44,779 bases of DNA from Pseudomonas sp. Irchel s3f7 (GTDB taxonomy: Bacteria > Pseudomonadota > Gammaproteobacteria > Pseudomonadales > Pseudomonadaceae): contig NZ_FYDO01000041.1 of assembly GCF_900187615.1 (NCBI RefSeq), forward strand, positions 1-44,779. Direction: 5' to 3'. Made by a program: the position numbers and the translations under genes. The notes below the pieces were generated by a model that saw only the letters and a program-made list of their open reading frames with translations, was not told the DNA's origin and did not search any database. Positions 17,688 to 25,566 of the stretch are shown one piece after another (position 1 is the stretch's first letter; each line of letters starts with the position of its first letter).

Positions 17688-18367
17688 CAGGCTGAGCGCT
17701 CTTCGAGGACGTAACCCATGCCGCGCACGGTGTGGATCAGTTTGTTGGGGAATTCGTCGTCGATCTTCAGGCGCAGGCGCCGGATCGCGACTTCGATGAC
17801 ATTGGTGTCGCTGTCGAAATTCATGTCCCAGACCTGGGAGGCAATCAGCGATTTCGGCAGGACTTCACCCTGGCGCCGCAGGAGCATTTCCAGCAGGGCG
17901 AATTCCTTGGCGGTGAGGTCGATGCGCTGGCCGCCGCGTTCGACCCGGCGACGGATCAGGTCCAGACGCAAGTCGGCCAGTTGCAAACTGGTTTCCTGGG
18001 GGGTCGTGCTGCCACGGCGCAACAGGCTGCGAACCCGGGCCAACAGTTCAGAAAAAGCGAAGGGTTTGACCAGATAGTCGTCGGCGCCCAGTTCGAGGCC
18101 GTGAACCCTGTCCTCCACGGCGTCTCGGGCTGTCAGAAAAAGTACCGGTGTATCCAGGCCCGCACTGCGCACCGCTTGCAGAATCTGCCAGCCATCACGA
18201 CCTGGCAGCATCACATCGAGAATCAGCAGGGCATATTCACCGCTGAGGGCCAATTGCTGGCCGGTGTTGCCATCAGCCACCAGTTCCGTGTTGAACCCGG
18301 CCTCGGCCAGGCCCTGGCGCAGGTAATGGCCGGTTTTCGGTTGGTCTTCGACGATCAGCAGTTTCAT
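17687..18367 (-). CDS. copR: Heavy-metal (copper) response regulator, OmpR/PhoB family
   Basis: This 226-residue transcription factor has an N-terminal receiver domain: MKLLIVEDQPKTG with the acidic pocket, phospho-acceptor Asp in LLILDVMLPGRDGW, and switch Lys in DDYLVKPFAFSELLARV. The C-terminal winged helix includes LTAKEFALLEMLLRRQGEVL and VRGMGYVLEER. It resembles CusR/CopR/IrlR regulators. The divergent gene encodes a Met/His-rich cupredoxin and has a CopR-like box upstream, supporting copper as the signal. The gene precedes and overlaps the frameshifted kinase gene. Naming it copR is inference from family and neighbours. Confidence 0.88.
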   Translation of the reverse strand: MKLLIVEDQPKTGHYLRQGLAEAGFNTELVADGNTGQQLALSGEYALLILDVMLPGRDGWQILQAVRSAGLDTPVLFLTARDAVEDRVHGLELGADDYLVKPFAFSELLARVRSLLRRGSTTPQETSLQLADLRLDLIRRRVERGGQRIDLTAKEFALLEMLLRRQGEVLPKSLIASQVWDMNFDSDTNVIEVAIRRLRLKIDDEFPNKLIHTVRGMGYVLEERSA

Positions 18368-18430
18368 GGGCGACTCATGGCAAGTGGAACGAACGCTTTA
18401 TACCGTGGACGGCGTTCATACAGGCCAACC

Positions 18431-18445
18431 TGACAAAGTTGTAAT
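18431..18445. promoter_or_regulatory. CopR/CusR-type operator
   Basis: TGACAAAGTTGTAAT matches the CusR/CopR palindrome TGACAA-NN-TTGTCAT except for one base. It lies between divergent copR (start 18367) and the cupredoxin gene (18517), where one regulator dimer could act on both. Motif knowledge is from memory of the E. coli and Pseudomonas copper boxes. Confidence 0.65.
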
Positions 18446-18516
18446 CTGGCTGTCAGGTTGCGGGCAGTGGCAGCAGTTTAGAGTTTTTCACACACTGAGC
18501 CCTATCTTGTTGGAGC

Positions 18517-19059
18517 ATGACCATGTTTTTACGCAAATCCCTGGTACAAGTCGCTTGTTTGCTGGCGCTGAGTTCGACGGCGTGGGCGAGTCCGGCGCAT
18601 ACCTACGAATTCGGTCAACCTGCATCGGCAGCCAAGGCGACCCGCAGCGTGGAAGTGGTCTTGGGCGACATGTCTTTTAACCCGAAGACGATCGACGTCA
18701 AGGCTGGGGAAACCGTGCGCTTTGTACTGGTGAATAAAGGCCAGTTGCTGCACGAATTCAACCTGGGCGATGCGGCGATGCATGCCCGGCATCAGCAGGA
18801 AATGTTGCAGATGCAGCAAAGTGGCATGCTCACGCCTACTGCCGTCAAGGAAATGGACCACGGCAACATGGCCGGTATGGATCACGGTTCGATGGGGCAC
18901 GGCATGAAGCATGACGATCCGAACAGCGTGCTGGTGCCGCCGGGCAAGACGGCCGAGTTGACCTGGACCTTCAGCAAGGCCACCAACCTGGAATTTGCCT
19001 GCAACTTCCCCGGTCATTACCAGGCCGGCATGGTCGGCAAACTGACTGTCAGTCAGTAA
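18517..19059 (+). CDS. Periplasmic cupredoxin-family copper protein
   Basis: This 180-residue secreted protein has signal peptide MFLRKSLVQVACLLALSSTAWA. The plastocyanin-like fold is shown by VVLGDMSFNPKTIDVKAGETVRF and the C-terminal copper loop CNFPGHYQAGM, with the Cys, His and Met ligands in the expected spacing; the N-terminal ligand histidine is probably in LLHEF. A Met/His-rich insert (EMDHGNMAGMDHGSMGHGM) is likely to hold extra copper. It is divergent from copR behind a CopR-like box, so it should be copper-induced and act in periplasmic copper binding or tolerance. P. aeruginosa has a homologue in the same position by queF. Confidence 0.9.
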   Translation: MTMFLRKSLVQVACLLALSSTAWASPAHTYEFGQPASAAKATRSVEVVLGDMSFNPKTIDVKAGETVRFVLVNKGQLLHEFNLGDAAMHARHQQEMLQMQQSGMLTPTAVKEMDHGNMAGMDHGSMGHGMKHDDPNSVLVPPGKTAELTWTFSKATNLEFACNFPGHYQAGMVGKLTVSQ

Positions 19060-19120
19060 GCACTCAAAGGCGGGAGCAAAGGCTGATAGAATCCGCTGAT
19101 TCTTCAGTCAGGTTTCCGCC

Positions 19121-19951
19121 ATGCATCCCGCAGCCGAACACTCGCCGCTGGGCAAATCCAGCGAATACATCGCCACTTATACGCCGTCCCTGCTGTTCCC
19201 GATTCCGCGCACCGCGAAGTGGGCAGAACTGGGCCTGACGGCTGAAACCCTGCCGTACAAGGGTGTGGATTTCTGGAACTGCTTCGAGTTGTCGTGGCTG
19301 TTGCCGTCGGGCAAGCCCGTGGTAGCGATCGGTGAATTCACCATCCCGGCGGATTCGCCGAACATCATCGAATCGAAGTCGTTCAAGCTGTACCTCAACT
19401 CGCTGAACCAGACGCCGTTCGACGATACGGCGAGCCTTGAGGCGACGCTGGCCAAAGACCTGTCGGCCGCTGCCGGCAAGCCGGTCGGCGTGCGCATTCG
19501 CAGTTTGAAGGATGTCGAGGCCGAAGGCGTCGTGGCATTGCCTGGCGTGTGCATCGATGATCTGGATATCAGAGTCAGCAACTACGAGCACCCGCGTCCG
19601 GAGCTGTTGCGTTGCGACGACTCGCGCATTGTCGAGGAGAGCGTGCACAGCCATTTGCTCAAATCCAATTGCCCGGTCACCAGTCAGCCGGACTGGGGCA
19701 GCGTGGCGGTGGAGTACCGTGGTGCGGCGCTGGATCATGCGAGTTTGCTGGAGTACATCGTCAGCTTCCGCCAGCACTCGGACTTCCATGAGCAGTGTGT
19801 TGAGCGGATCTTCCTGGACCTTCAGCGGTTGTTGAAACCGGAGAAGTTGACGGTGTATGCGCGCTATGTGCGTCGTGGCGGGCTGGATATCAATCCGTAT
19901 CGCAGCACTGAAGAGGTGCAACTGCCGAACCATCGTCTGGTCCGTCAATAA
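19121..19951 (+). CDS. queF: NADPH-dependent 7-cyano-7-deazaguanine reductase
   Basis: QueF reduces preQ0 to preQ1 in the queuosine tRNA modification pathway. The 276-residue length marks the long two-domain (YqcD-like) subfamily. The NADPH-site motif is ESKSFKLYLNSLNQ. The catalytic cysteine is in SNCPVTSQPDWGSVAVEYRG, and the substrate-binding C-terminal part has FRQHSDFHEQCVERIFLDL. No queuosine neighbour genes are present; its position next to the copper genes is a conserved Pseudomonas order. No preQ1-riboswitch-like structure is evident in the 61 bases before it. Confidence 0.97.
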   Translation: MHPAAEHSPLGKSSEYIATYTPSLLFPIPRTAKWAELGLTAETLPYKGVDFWNCFELSWLLPSGKPVVAIGEFTIPADSPNIIESKSFKLYLNSLNQTPFDDTASLEATLAKDLSAAAGKPVGVRIRSLKDVEAEGVVALPGVCIDDLDIRVSNYEHPRPELLRCDDSRIVEESVHSHLLKSNCPVTSQPDWGSVAVEYRGAALDHASLLEYIVSFRQHSDFHEQCVERIFLDLQRLLKPEKLTVYARYVRRGGLDINPYRSTEEVQLPNHRLVRQ

Positions 19952-19960
19952 AGATCCATT

Positions 19961-20047
19961 TTTGTAGGAGCGAGCTTGCTCGCGATTGAGTGTCAGCTAC
20001 CTTGGCGTCGACTGACACACCATCGCGAGCAAGCTTGCTCCTACAAA
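19961..20047. repeat. REPIN between convergent queF and the DUF4404 gene
   Basis: Two inverted 36-base arms (19961-19996 and 20012-20047) match except at three positions, around a 15-base spacer. Each arm contains GTAGGAGC, a TTGCTCGCGA core and TGTCAG. It is the best complete example of the unit also seen in the 44300 array. Confidence 0.93.
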
Positions 20048-20060
20048 GGCTTTTGCGGGC

Positions 20061-20324
20061 TCAGATCCCCATGTTGGCCAAGGCCTGCCCGATGTTGCGC
20101 AGTGTCCCGGCCAGGGTCGGGTGTTCGAGCTCGAAGCGTTCGACGGCCAGGTTGACGCCATCGGCGAGGCTGGAATCCTGGGTTTTGGTTTCGAGCTCAA
20201 GCTTCAACTCGATCTGTTGCATCAGTTCGTGCAGTTCGGCGCGTTCAGCTTCGGACAGTGGAGGATTCTGTTCCAATTGCTCGCGCAGGGCATTGAGCTG
20301 TTCTTGCAGTTCGCGGGCAGGCAT
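20061..20324 (-). CDS. DUF4404-family small protein
   Basis: This 87-residue soluble protein has an N-terminal helical, coiled-coil-like half: residues 1-45 are rich in Glu, Gln and Leu (MPARELQEQLNALREQLEQ, EAERAELHELMQQIELKLEL). The C-terminal half is conserved (VNLAVERFELEHPTLAGTLRNIGQALANMGI). I start at 20324 because AGAAGGAAG stands just upstream; the in-frame ATG at 20357 would add 11 residues. The DUF4404 label is by recall of small pseudomonad proteins with this ending. Function is unknown. Confidence 0.78.
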   Translation of the reverse strand: MPARELQEQLNALREQLEQNPPLSEAERAELHELMQQIELKLELETKTQDSSLADGVNLAVERFELEHPTLAGTLRNIGQALANMGI

Positions 20325-20433
20325 GGCGTTCTTCCTTCTCTCGATTGGCACTGGCATAGACCGCAGCGGTTCGCCAAAGGTCTATGGCTGACCTTTAGAT
20401 TAATCCACTCCTGCCTAACCTGCATGATCTCGA

Positions 20434-21054
20434 TCAGGGCTTTTCGCCTTTGAAGCGACGCAACTGGATGTCAGCCAGACAGGTGTCGAGCTCTCCGAGG
20501 TGGTCGATCACCGAATGCACGCCCAGGCCAAACAGCTGCATCGTCGCCTTGCCTCGTTTGATATCGCGCTCCTGTGGGGCCAACGCCTGCCAGGCCTCAG
20601 GTGCCAGTCCGCACAACGAGCCGCAGGACGCCAGGCCGATGGTCCACAACCCGGCATTGAGGCCCGATTGCAGCAGTCGCGGTTCGCCACTGACCAGTAC
20701 ACAGCCGTCCAATCGCTCAATGCCTAAATTCATCAATGCCTGCCAGCACGCGTCGGGCGCGGGCCAAGGGTTGATTGTTGCGGGATGTTGCGCATCTTTG
20801 ATCCATTCTGGCAGGGCAGTGGCCATGGAATGGCAGAGCGCCGGAGGCAGTTCATCAAGCCAGGCGCAAGGGATTTTCTGCCGCTGCAAACTCTGCAGGG
20901 CGTCCAGTGCTCCGGGCGTGGTCTCGGCAGGTTCGGCCAGAGGGCTGTCGTGCCGGTGCGTGCGCGCGCCGAAGTCCACCAGACAGCCACTGAGGCCGAA
21001 CAACACGGCGGTCAGATTCAGAGCGGTTTGGGGCAATGTTTCGGCGTGCGACAT
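20434..21054 (-). CDS. PhnX-like HAD-fold protein lacking catalytic residues
   Basis: This 206-residue protein aligns by eye with phosphonoacetaldehyde hydrolase (PhnX). AVLFGLSGCLVDFG parallels the family's VIFDWAGTTVDFG, and LNAGLWTIGLASCGSLCGL parallels the conserved RNAGMWTVGV region. The nucleophile aspartate is glycine here, the later VGDTVSD acids are replaced (VSGEPRLL), and the protein is about 60 residues short, so most of the cap domain with the Schiff-base lysine is missing. It is therefore unlikely to hydrolyse phosphonoacetaldehyde and looks like a pseudo-enzyme. A homologue is kept at this place in other pseudomonads by recall, so it is probably functional in some other way. 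Confidence 0.75.
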   Translation of the reverse strand: MSHAETLPQTALNLTAVLFGLSGCLVDFGARTHRHDSPLAEPAETTPGALDALQSLQRQKIPCAWLDELPPALCHSMATALPEWIKDAQHPATINPWPAPDACWQALMNLGIERLDGCVLVSGEPRLLQSGLNAGLWTIGLASCGSLCGLAPEAWQALAPQERDIKRGKATMQLFGLGVHSVIDHLGELDTCLADIQLRRFKGEKP

Positions 21055-21188
21055 GTGAACGTCCCTGAAATAGCCTGAGGCTAAAGGTCAACAGTGACAG
21101 TTGAGTGACATTGCTGTGAAACGCTCACAGTCAGGCTGAATCCTTACCATGCACATATCGTAATGTGTCTAAAGGACTATTTACGCCT

Positions 21189-21194
21189 TATACT
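21189..21194 (+). promoter_or_regulatory. Candidate -10 box of mlaA
   Basis: TATACT at 21189-21194 is a good -10 hexamer, 60 bases before the mlaA ATG; no good -35 lies 17 bp upstream (TGTCTA). An inverted repeat CACAT/ATGTG (21152-21167) lies just upstream and could be an operator. Confidence 0.4.
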
Positions 21195-21253
21195 CGCCAT
21201 CTTATTGCCCGGGCCAAGCGCTCGAGCCGGTACCGTCCAAGGAGTTTTTTTCT

Positions 21254-21943
21254 ATGCGCTGGAGCAATCATCTAGCCCAGATTTGTGTGTGTGCCAGCCT
21301 GTTGCTGGTTCCGTTCGTTGCCCAGGCAGCTACGGAAGATGATCCTTGGGAAAGCGTCAATCGCCCGATTTTCAAATTCAACGATGTCCTCGACACCTAT
21401 GCCCTGAAGCCTTTGGCCCAGGGCTATCAGTTTGTGACGCCGCAATTTCTTGAAGACGGCATTCACAACATGTTCCGCAACGTCGGTGATGTCACCAACC
21501 TTGCCAACGATATTCTGCAGGCCAAACCGGCTGCCGCGGGCGTCGACACAGCACGCCTGATTTTCAACACCACTTTCGGTCTGCTGGGCTTCTTTGATGT
21601 CGGCACGCAAATGGGCCTTAATCGCAATGACGAAGATTTCGGCCAGACGCTCGGTTACTGGGGCGTTGGCAGTGGCCCGTACGTGATGCTGCCGCTCCTT
21701 GGTCCAAGCACCTTGCGTGATGCACCCTCGAAATACGTCGATGGCTACACCGGTGCGTACCACTACATCGATGATGTGCCAGTGCGTAATTCGGTGTTCG
21801 GTCTGAACATCGTCGACACCCGTGCCAGCCTGCTGTCGAGCGAAAAACTGATCAGTGGCGACAAGTACACCTTCATCCGGAACGCGTACCTGCAAAACCG
21901 CGAATTCAAGGTGAAAGATGGCCAGGTAGAAGACGATTTTTAA
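21254..21943 (+). CDS. mlaA: MlaA/VacJ phospholipid transport protein, apparently not a lipoprotein
   Basis: MlaA removes misplaced phospholipids from the outer leaflet of the outer membrane and hands them to MlaC. The 229-residue protein has the family core: DDPWESVNRPIFKFND, VTPQFLEDGIHNMFRNVGD, LIFNTTFGLLGFFDVG, DFGQTLGYWGVGSGPYVMLPLLGPSTLRD. The signal peptide ends in FVAQA-ATEDD, a signal peptidase I site; cysteines 11 and 13 are at the start of the hydrophobic core, not in a lipobox. So, unlike E. coli MlaA, it is predicted to lack a lipid anchor. Its Mla partners are not in this window. Confidence 0.95.
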   Translation: MRWSNHLAQICVCASLLLVPFVAQAATEDDPWESVNRPIFKFNDVLDTYALKPLAQGYQFVTPQFLEDGIHNMFRNVGDVTNLANDILQAKPAAAGVDTARLIFNTTFGLLGFFDVGTQMGLNRNDEDFGQTLGYWGVGSGPYVMLPLLGPSTLRDAPSKYVDGYTGAYHYIDDVPVRNSVFGLNIVDTRASLLSSEKLISGDKYTFIRNAYLQNREFKVKDGQVEDDF

Positions 21944-21962
21944 ATCCTGACCGATAAAACAG

Positions 21963-21990
21963 AAAAAGCGGCCTTCGGGTCGCTTTTTTT
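21963..21990. terminator. Bidirectional terminator after mlaA
   Basis: AGCGGCC and GGTCGCT pair (one G-U) around a TTCG tetraloop, with a run of T on the right and a run of A on the left. It lies between the convergent mlaA and PilZ genes and can serve both. Confidence 0.9.
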
Positions 21991-22004
21991 CGTCTGGCGC
22001 CGGG

Positions 22005-22304
22005 TTAATGCATCTTGAGGATTGTAAGGCCGAGTTTCTGCTTGCCATCGTCCTGTTCTCTCACCCAAACCACCTCGGTGTCGGCCTCAAGGCCTTTCAA
22101 CGCCGTATGGTCGGAATCGAGCCGTACTTGGAGTCGGTCGCCAACCTTGAATAATCGCGGCGCCTGGACCTGCATACCGCTGCTGGAAAGGTCGATGCAG
22201 ATGGCGGGCACCTGATCGCCTTGATGAATCAGCGACACATCGGCATCGACCCGCATGCGGATGAAATCGCGCTTTTCGCTGTAGTCCCGACGGGTTTGAC
22301 TCAT
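22005..22304 (-). CDS. PilZ-domain c-di-GMP-binding protein
   Basis: This 99-residue single-domain protein carries both canonical c-di-GMP motifs: RxxxR in EKRDFIRMRVDADV near the N-terminus and DxSxxG in CIDLSSSGMQV about 23 residues later. The rest is a PilZ beta-barrel (VGDRLQVRLDSDH, EADTEVVWVREQ, KLGLTILKMH). It should be a c-di-GMP receptor acting through a partner, as there is no output domain. The partner is unknown. It lies convergent to mlaA and divergent from the response-regulator gene. Confidence 0.92.
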   Translation of the reverse strand: MSQTRRDYSEKRDFIRMRVDADVSLIHQGDQVPAICIDLSSSGMQVQAPRLFKVGDRLQVRLDSDHTALKGLEADTEVVWVREQDDGKQKLGLTILKMH

Positions 22305-22580
22305 GGGCTTGATCCTTCGATTGGGTTACGGTTTTGATTGTTCTTATAACTCCCGGTGATTTGCAGAGTGTAGACGTCAAGCGACCATCGGCATGAGCTT
22401 GAAACACCTCGCGGATGGGAGTACCGTCTGCGCCTTAGAAGGGCACCTCTGGTGTACATGCGTGTAGGGCAAATGCTCGAAAGTGGTGCGACAGAGAGGC
22501 TAGAAAGCGAATCCAGTAGTGTGAGCCGGGACCCGTTCCCCGCCAGCTACGCCAACCTAATTCTGGCGCCGTTTGCCCAC

Positions 22581-23762
22581 ATGCCAAAAACCAGTGCCAC
22601 GCTGCTGATAATCGATGATGACGAAGTAGTGCGCGCGAGCCTCGCCGCCTATTTGGAAGACAGTGGTTTCAGCGTCTTGCAGGCCAGCAATGGTCAGCAA
22701 GGTCTTCAGGTATTCGAGCAAGACAAGCCCGACTTGGTCATCTGCGATCTGCGCATGCCGCAGATGGGCGGACTCGAACTCATTCGCCAGGTCACCGAGC
22801 GGTCGCCGCAGACGCCAGTGATCGTGGTGTCGGGCGCCGGCGTGATGAACGACGCGGTCGAGGCCCTGCGCCTGGGTGCGGCGGATTACCTGATCAAGCC
22901 TCTCGAAGATCTGGCAGTGCTTGAGCACTCTGTGCGTCGGGCCCTGGATCGTGCGCGTCTGCTGGTGGAAAACCAGCGCTACCGCGAGAAGCTGGAGAAG
23001 GCCAACCGCGAGCTCGCCGCCAGCCTGAACCTGCTCCAGGAAGACCAGAACGCCGGTCGTCAGGTGCAGATGAACATGCTGCCGGTCAGCCCTTGGGCCA
23101 TCGACGAGTTCAAGTTTGCTCACCAGATCATCCCGTCGCTGTACCTGTCGGGTGATTTTGTCGACTACTTCCGGGTCGACGAGCGTCGGGTAGCGTTCTA
23201 CCTGGCCGACGTATCCGGTCATGGCGCCTCTTCAGCCTTCGTCACGGTGCTGTTGAAGTTCATGACCACGCGCTTGCTGTTCGAATCCAAGCGCAGCGGC
23301 ACATTGCCGGAGTTCAAGCCTTCAGAAGTCCTTGGTCATATCAACCGGGGCCTGATCAGTTGTAAGCTGGGTAAACACGTCACAATGGTCGGTGGAGTCA
23401 TCGACGAGGAGACAGGTTTGTTGACCTATAGCATCGGCGGTCATCTGCCGTTGCCGGTGTTGTACACACCCGACAGTGTCAGTTATCTGGAAGGGCGCGG
23501 TCTGCCCGTAGGCCTCTTCAACGAAGCGACCTACGAAGATCACGTACTGGAGCTGCCGCCGACGTTCAGCCTGACGCTGATGTCTGATGGCATTCTGGAC
23601 CTTTTGCCAGAACCCACACTCAAAGAAAAAGAGGCGGCGTTGCCCCAACGGGTCAAGGCTGCGGGCGGCACCCTGGATGGGCTGCGGCAGGTTTTTGGAT
23701 TGGCCACGCTAGGGGAGATGCCGGATGATATCGCCCTGTTGGTGTTGAGCAGGAATCTTTGA
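22581..23762 (+). CDS. Response regulator with PP2C (SpoIIE-type) phosphatase output
   Basis: This 393-residue protein has a receiver domain (LLIIDDDEVVRASL; phospho-acceptor Asp in LVICDLRMPQMGG; Lys in DYLIKPLED), a coiled-coil linker at about 125-160, and a PP2C/SpoIIE phosphatase. The metal-binding acids are present in LSGDFVDYF, LADVSGHGASS, LMSDGILDLL and MPDDIALLVL. I start at ATG 22581, directly before the receiver domain; the reading upstream to 22452 is not conserved-looking. Its stop overlaps the start of a STAS gene, so it most likely dephosphorylates that STAS protein in a partner switch, as in the HsbR/HsbA system. It resembles a paralogue rather than proven HsbR. Confidence 0.93.
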   Translation: MPKTSATLLIIDDDEVVRASLAAYLEDSGFSVLQASNGQQGLQVFEQDKPDLVICDLRMPQMGGLELIRQVTERSPQTPVIVVSGAGVMNDAVEALRLGAADYLIKPLEDLAVLEHSVRRALDRARLLVENQRYREKLEKANRELAASLNLLQEDQNAGRQVQMNMLPVSPWAIDEFKFAHQIIPSLYLSGDFVDYFRVDERRVAFYLADVSGHGASSAFVTVLLKFMTTRLLFESKRSGTLPEFKPSEVLGHINRGLISCKLGKHVTMVGGVIDEETGLLTYSIGGHLPLPVLYTPDSVSYLEGRGLPVGLFNEATYEDHVLELPPTFSLTLMSDGILDLLPEPTLKEKEAALPQRVKAAGGTLDGLRQVFGLATLGEMPDDIALLVLSRNL

Positions 23763-24244
23763 TGAGTACCGGTAGAATCCAGTTCGCCGAGCAGGATGGC
23801 ACCTTCGTCCTGAAGTTCGTCGGTGAAGTTCGCCTGACCCTGTGTTCGGCGTTGGATGCGACTATTGATCGGATCTTCACCGCGTTGAATTTCAACACGA
23901 TCGTGATCGACCTGACTGAAACCCGCAGCATCGATAGCACCACCCTTGGCCTGCTGGCCAAGTTGTCGATCCTGTCGCGGCAGAAGGTCGGCCTGTTGCC
24001 GACTGTCGTCACCACCCACGAAGACATCACCCGTCTTCTGCAGTCCATGGGCTTCGAGCAGGTGTTCAACATCGTTGACAAGCCTGTGCCGTGCCCGGAA
24101 TGCCTGGACGACCTGCCAGATCAGGATCAGTCCGAAGAGGTGGTGCGGATCAAGGTGCTCGAAGCGCACAAGATCCTCATGGGCCTGAACGACTCCAATC
24201 GTGAAGCGTTCCATGACCTGGTGAATGCGCTCGAACGCCACTGA
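23762..24244 (+). CDS. STAS-domain anti-sigma factor antagonist
   Basis: This 160-residue protein has a STAS fold (QFAEQDGTFVLKFVGEVRLTL, IVIDLTETRSIDSTTLGLLAKLSIL). The serine in SIDSTTLGLL occupies the phosphorylation position of SpoIIAA-like antagonists. A C-terminal extension with a CPECLDDLP segment follows the domain. The start codon overlaps the stop of the PP2C regulator (TGATG), which indicates translational coupling and a shared pathway: the upstream phosphatase would control its phosphorylation. The anti-sigma factor or other partner is not encoded here. Confidence 0.92.
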   Translation: MSTGRIQFAEQDGTFVLKFVGEVRLTLCSALDATIDRIFTALNFNTIVIDLTETRSIDSTTLGLLAKLSILSRQKVGLLPTVVTTHEDITRLLQSMGFEQVFNIVDKPVPCPECLDDLPDQDQSEEVVRIKVLEAHKILMGLNDSNREAFHDLVNALERH

Positions 24245-24272
24245 TTTCCTGAGCCCGTGGTGCTTGTCCAGG

Positions 24273-24348
24273 CACCATCGCCAGCAAGCCGGCTCCTACA
24301 ATTGAACACATCGATTACCCTGTAGGCGCTGGCTTGCCAGCGATGGCG
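24273..24348. repeat. REPIN (TCGCCAGCAAGCC subtype)
   Basis: Arms 24273-24300 and 24321-24348 are imperfect inverted repeats of 28 bases with a 20-base spacer, each containing CCATCGC, GCAAGCC and a CCTACA end. They lie between the convergent STAS and tal genes. Confidence 0.88.
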
Positions 24349-24400
24349 CCCGTTTAACCACTGCAAAAACCGCGCGCAGCCAACCTAGTCAAACAGCCAC

Positions 24401-24437
24401 AAAAAAGGGCGAACCCACCAGGGTTCGCCCTTTTTGC
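24401..24437 (-). terminator. Intrinsic terminator of tal
   Basis: AAAAAGGGCGAACCC (24402-24416) and its exact complement (24421-24435) form a 15-bp stem around the loop ACCA. Read on the minus strand it ends in T6, 17 bases after the tal stop. Confidence 0.93.
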
Positions 24438-24453
24438 ATTACGCTGAATCAGA

Positions 24454-25380
24454 TCACAGCTTGGCCTGCAACAACGCCTCAAGTTTCTCCTGATCGCGAG
24501 CGAACTGACGAATGCCTTCGGCCAGTTTCTCGGTCGCCATCGCGTCTTCGTTGGACAACCAGCGGAATTGCGATTCGTTGAGGCCCAGACGTGCTTCACC
24601 GGCATGCCCTGGGGCGAGTTTGCGCTCCAGCTTGCCGGTGTCCGCCGCCAGCTTGTCGATCAGGTCAGGGCTGATGGTCAGGCGATCGCAGCCGGCCAGG
24701 TGCTCGATCTGGCCCAGATTGCGGAAGCTCGCGCCCATGACCACGGTCTTGTAGTCATTGGCCTTGTAGTAGTTGTAGATGCGCGTCACCGACTGCACGC
24801 CCGGATCGTCCGCGCCGGTGTAGTCGTTGCCGTTGGCTTTCTTGTACCAGTCGTAGATACGGCCCACGAACGGCGAAATCAGGAACACCCCGGCGTCGGC
24901 ACAGGCGGCTGCCTGGGCAAAGGAGAACAGCAGGGTCAGGTTAGTCTGGATGCCTTCTTTTTCAAGGATCTCGGCAGCGCGGATGCCTTCCCAGGTGGAG
25001 GCGATCTTGATCAGCACGCGGTCACGGCCGATGCCGGCTTTTTCGTACAGCTCGATCAGACGATGCGCACGCTTGAGCATGGCGTCGGTATCGAATGACA
25101 GGCGCGCATCCACTTCGGTGGAAATGCGGCCCGGGATCAATTTGAGGATCTCCTGGCCCACGGCAACGCCAAAACGGTCGCTGGCCAGGCCTATGTCGCC
25201 CTTGCAGTCGCTGACGCTCGCGTTCAGCAGTTCGGCGTACGCGGGAATCGCTGCGGCCTTGAGCAGCAGGGAAGGGTTAGTCGTGGCGTCCACGGGTTTA
25301 ACGCGAGCGATCGCTTCGAAGTCGCCGGTGTCGGCAACCACGGTTGTCATTTGTTTGAGTTGTTCCAGCTTGGAAGTCAT
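24454..25380 (-). CDS. tal: Transaldolase
   Basis: Transaldolase transfers dihydroxyacetone units between sedoheptulose 7-phosphate and glyceraldehyde 3-phosphate in the pentose phosphate pathway. The 308-residue protein starts at ATG 25380 (MTSKLEQLKQMTTVVADTG); the longer reading to 25437 is upstream sequence. Family segments are DATTNPSLLLKA, GRISTEVDARLSFD, VLIKIASTWEGIRAAEILEKEGI (Schiff-base lysine in LIKIAST), NLTLLFSFAQAAACADAGV and SPFVGRIYDW. It is the last core gene before the polysaccharide locus. Confidence 0.98.
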   Translation of the reverse strand: MTSKLEQLKQMTTVVADTGDFEAIARVKPVDATTNPSLLLKAAAIPAYAELLNASVSDCKGDIGLASDRFGVAVGQEILKLIPGRISTEVDARLSFDTDAMLKRAHRLIELYEKAGIGRDRVLIKIASTWEGIRAAEILEKEGIQTNLTLLFSFAQAAACADAGVFLISPFVGRIYDWYKKANGNDYTGADDPGVQSVTRIYNYYKANDYKTVVMGASFRNLGQIEHLAGCDRLTISPDLIDKLAADTGKLERKLAPGHAGEARLGLNESQFRWLSNEDAMATEKLAEGIRQFARDQEKLEALLQAKL

Positions 25381-25566
25381 GGGCGTGCTCTGTCCTATGG
25401 ATCTGATGACATTACCCGAGCGCTGACAGCCACTCAAGGGCGGGTACGTGTATCGACGGTCCCTGCGGCAACAACCGGAGTACGGCTGTTTGAAAGGCGG
25501 GGCGTGCTATCGGTAAATACGATGCCAAAACGCGGCACAGGTTCAAAGCAACTGACCGTCAGCGAC

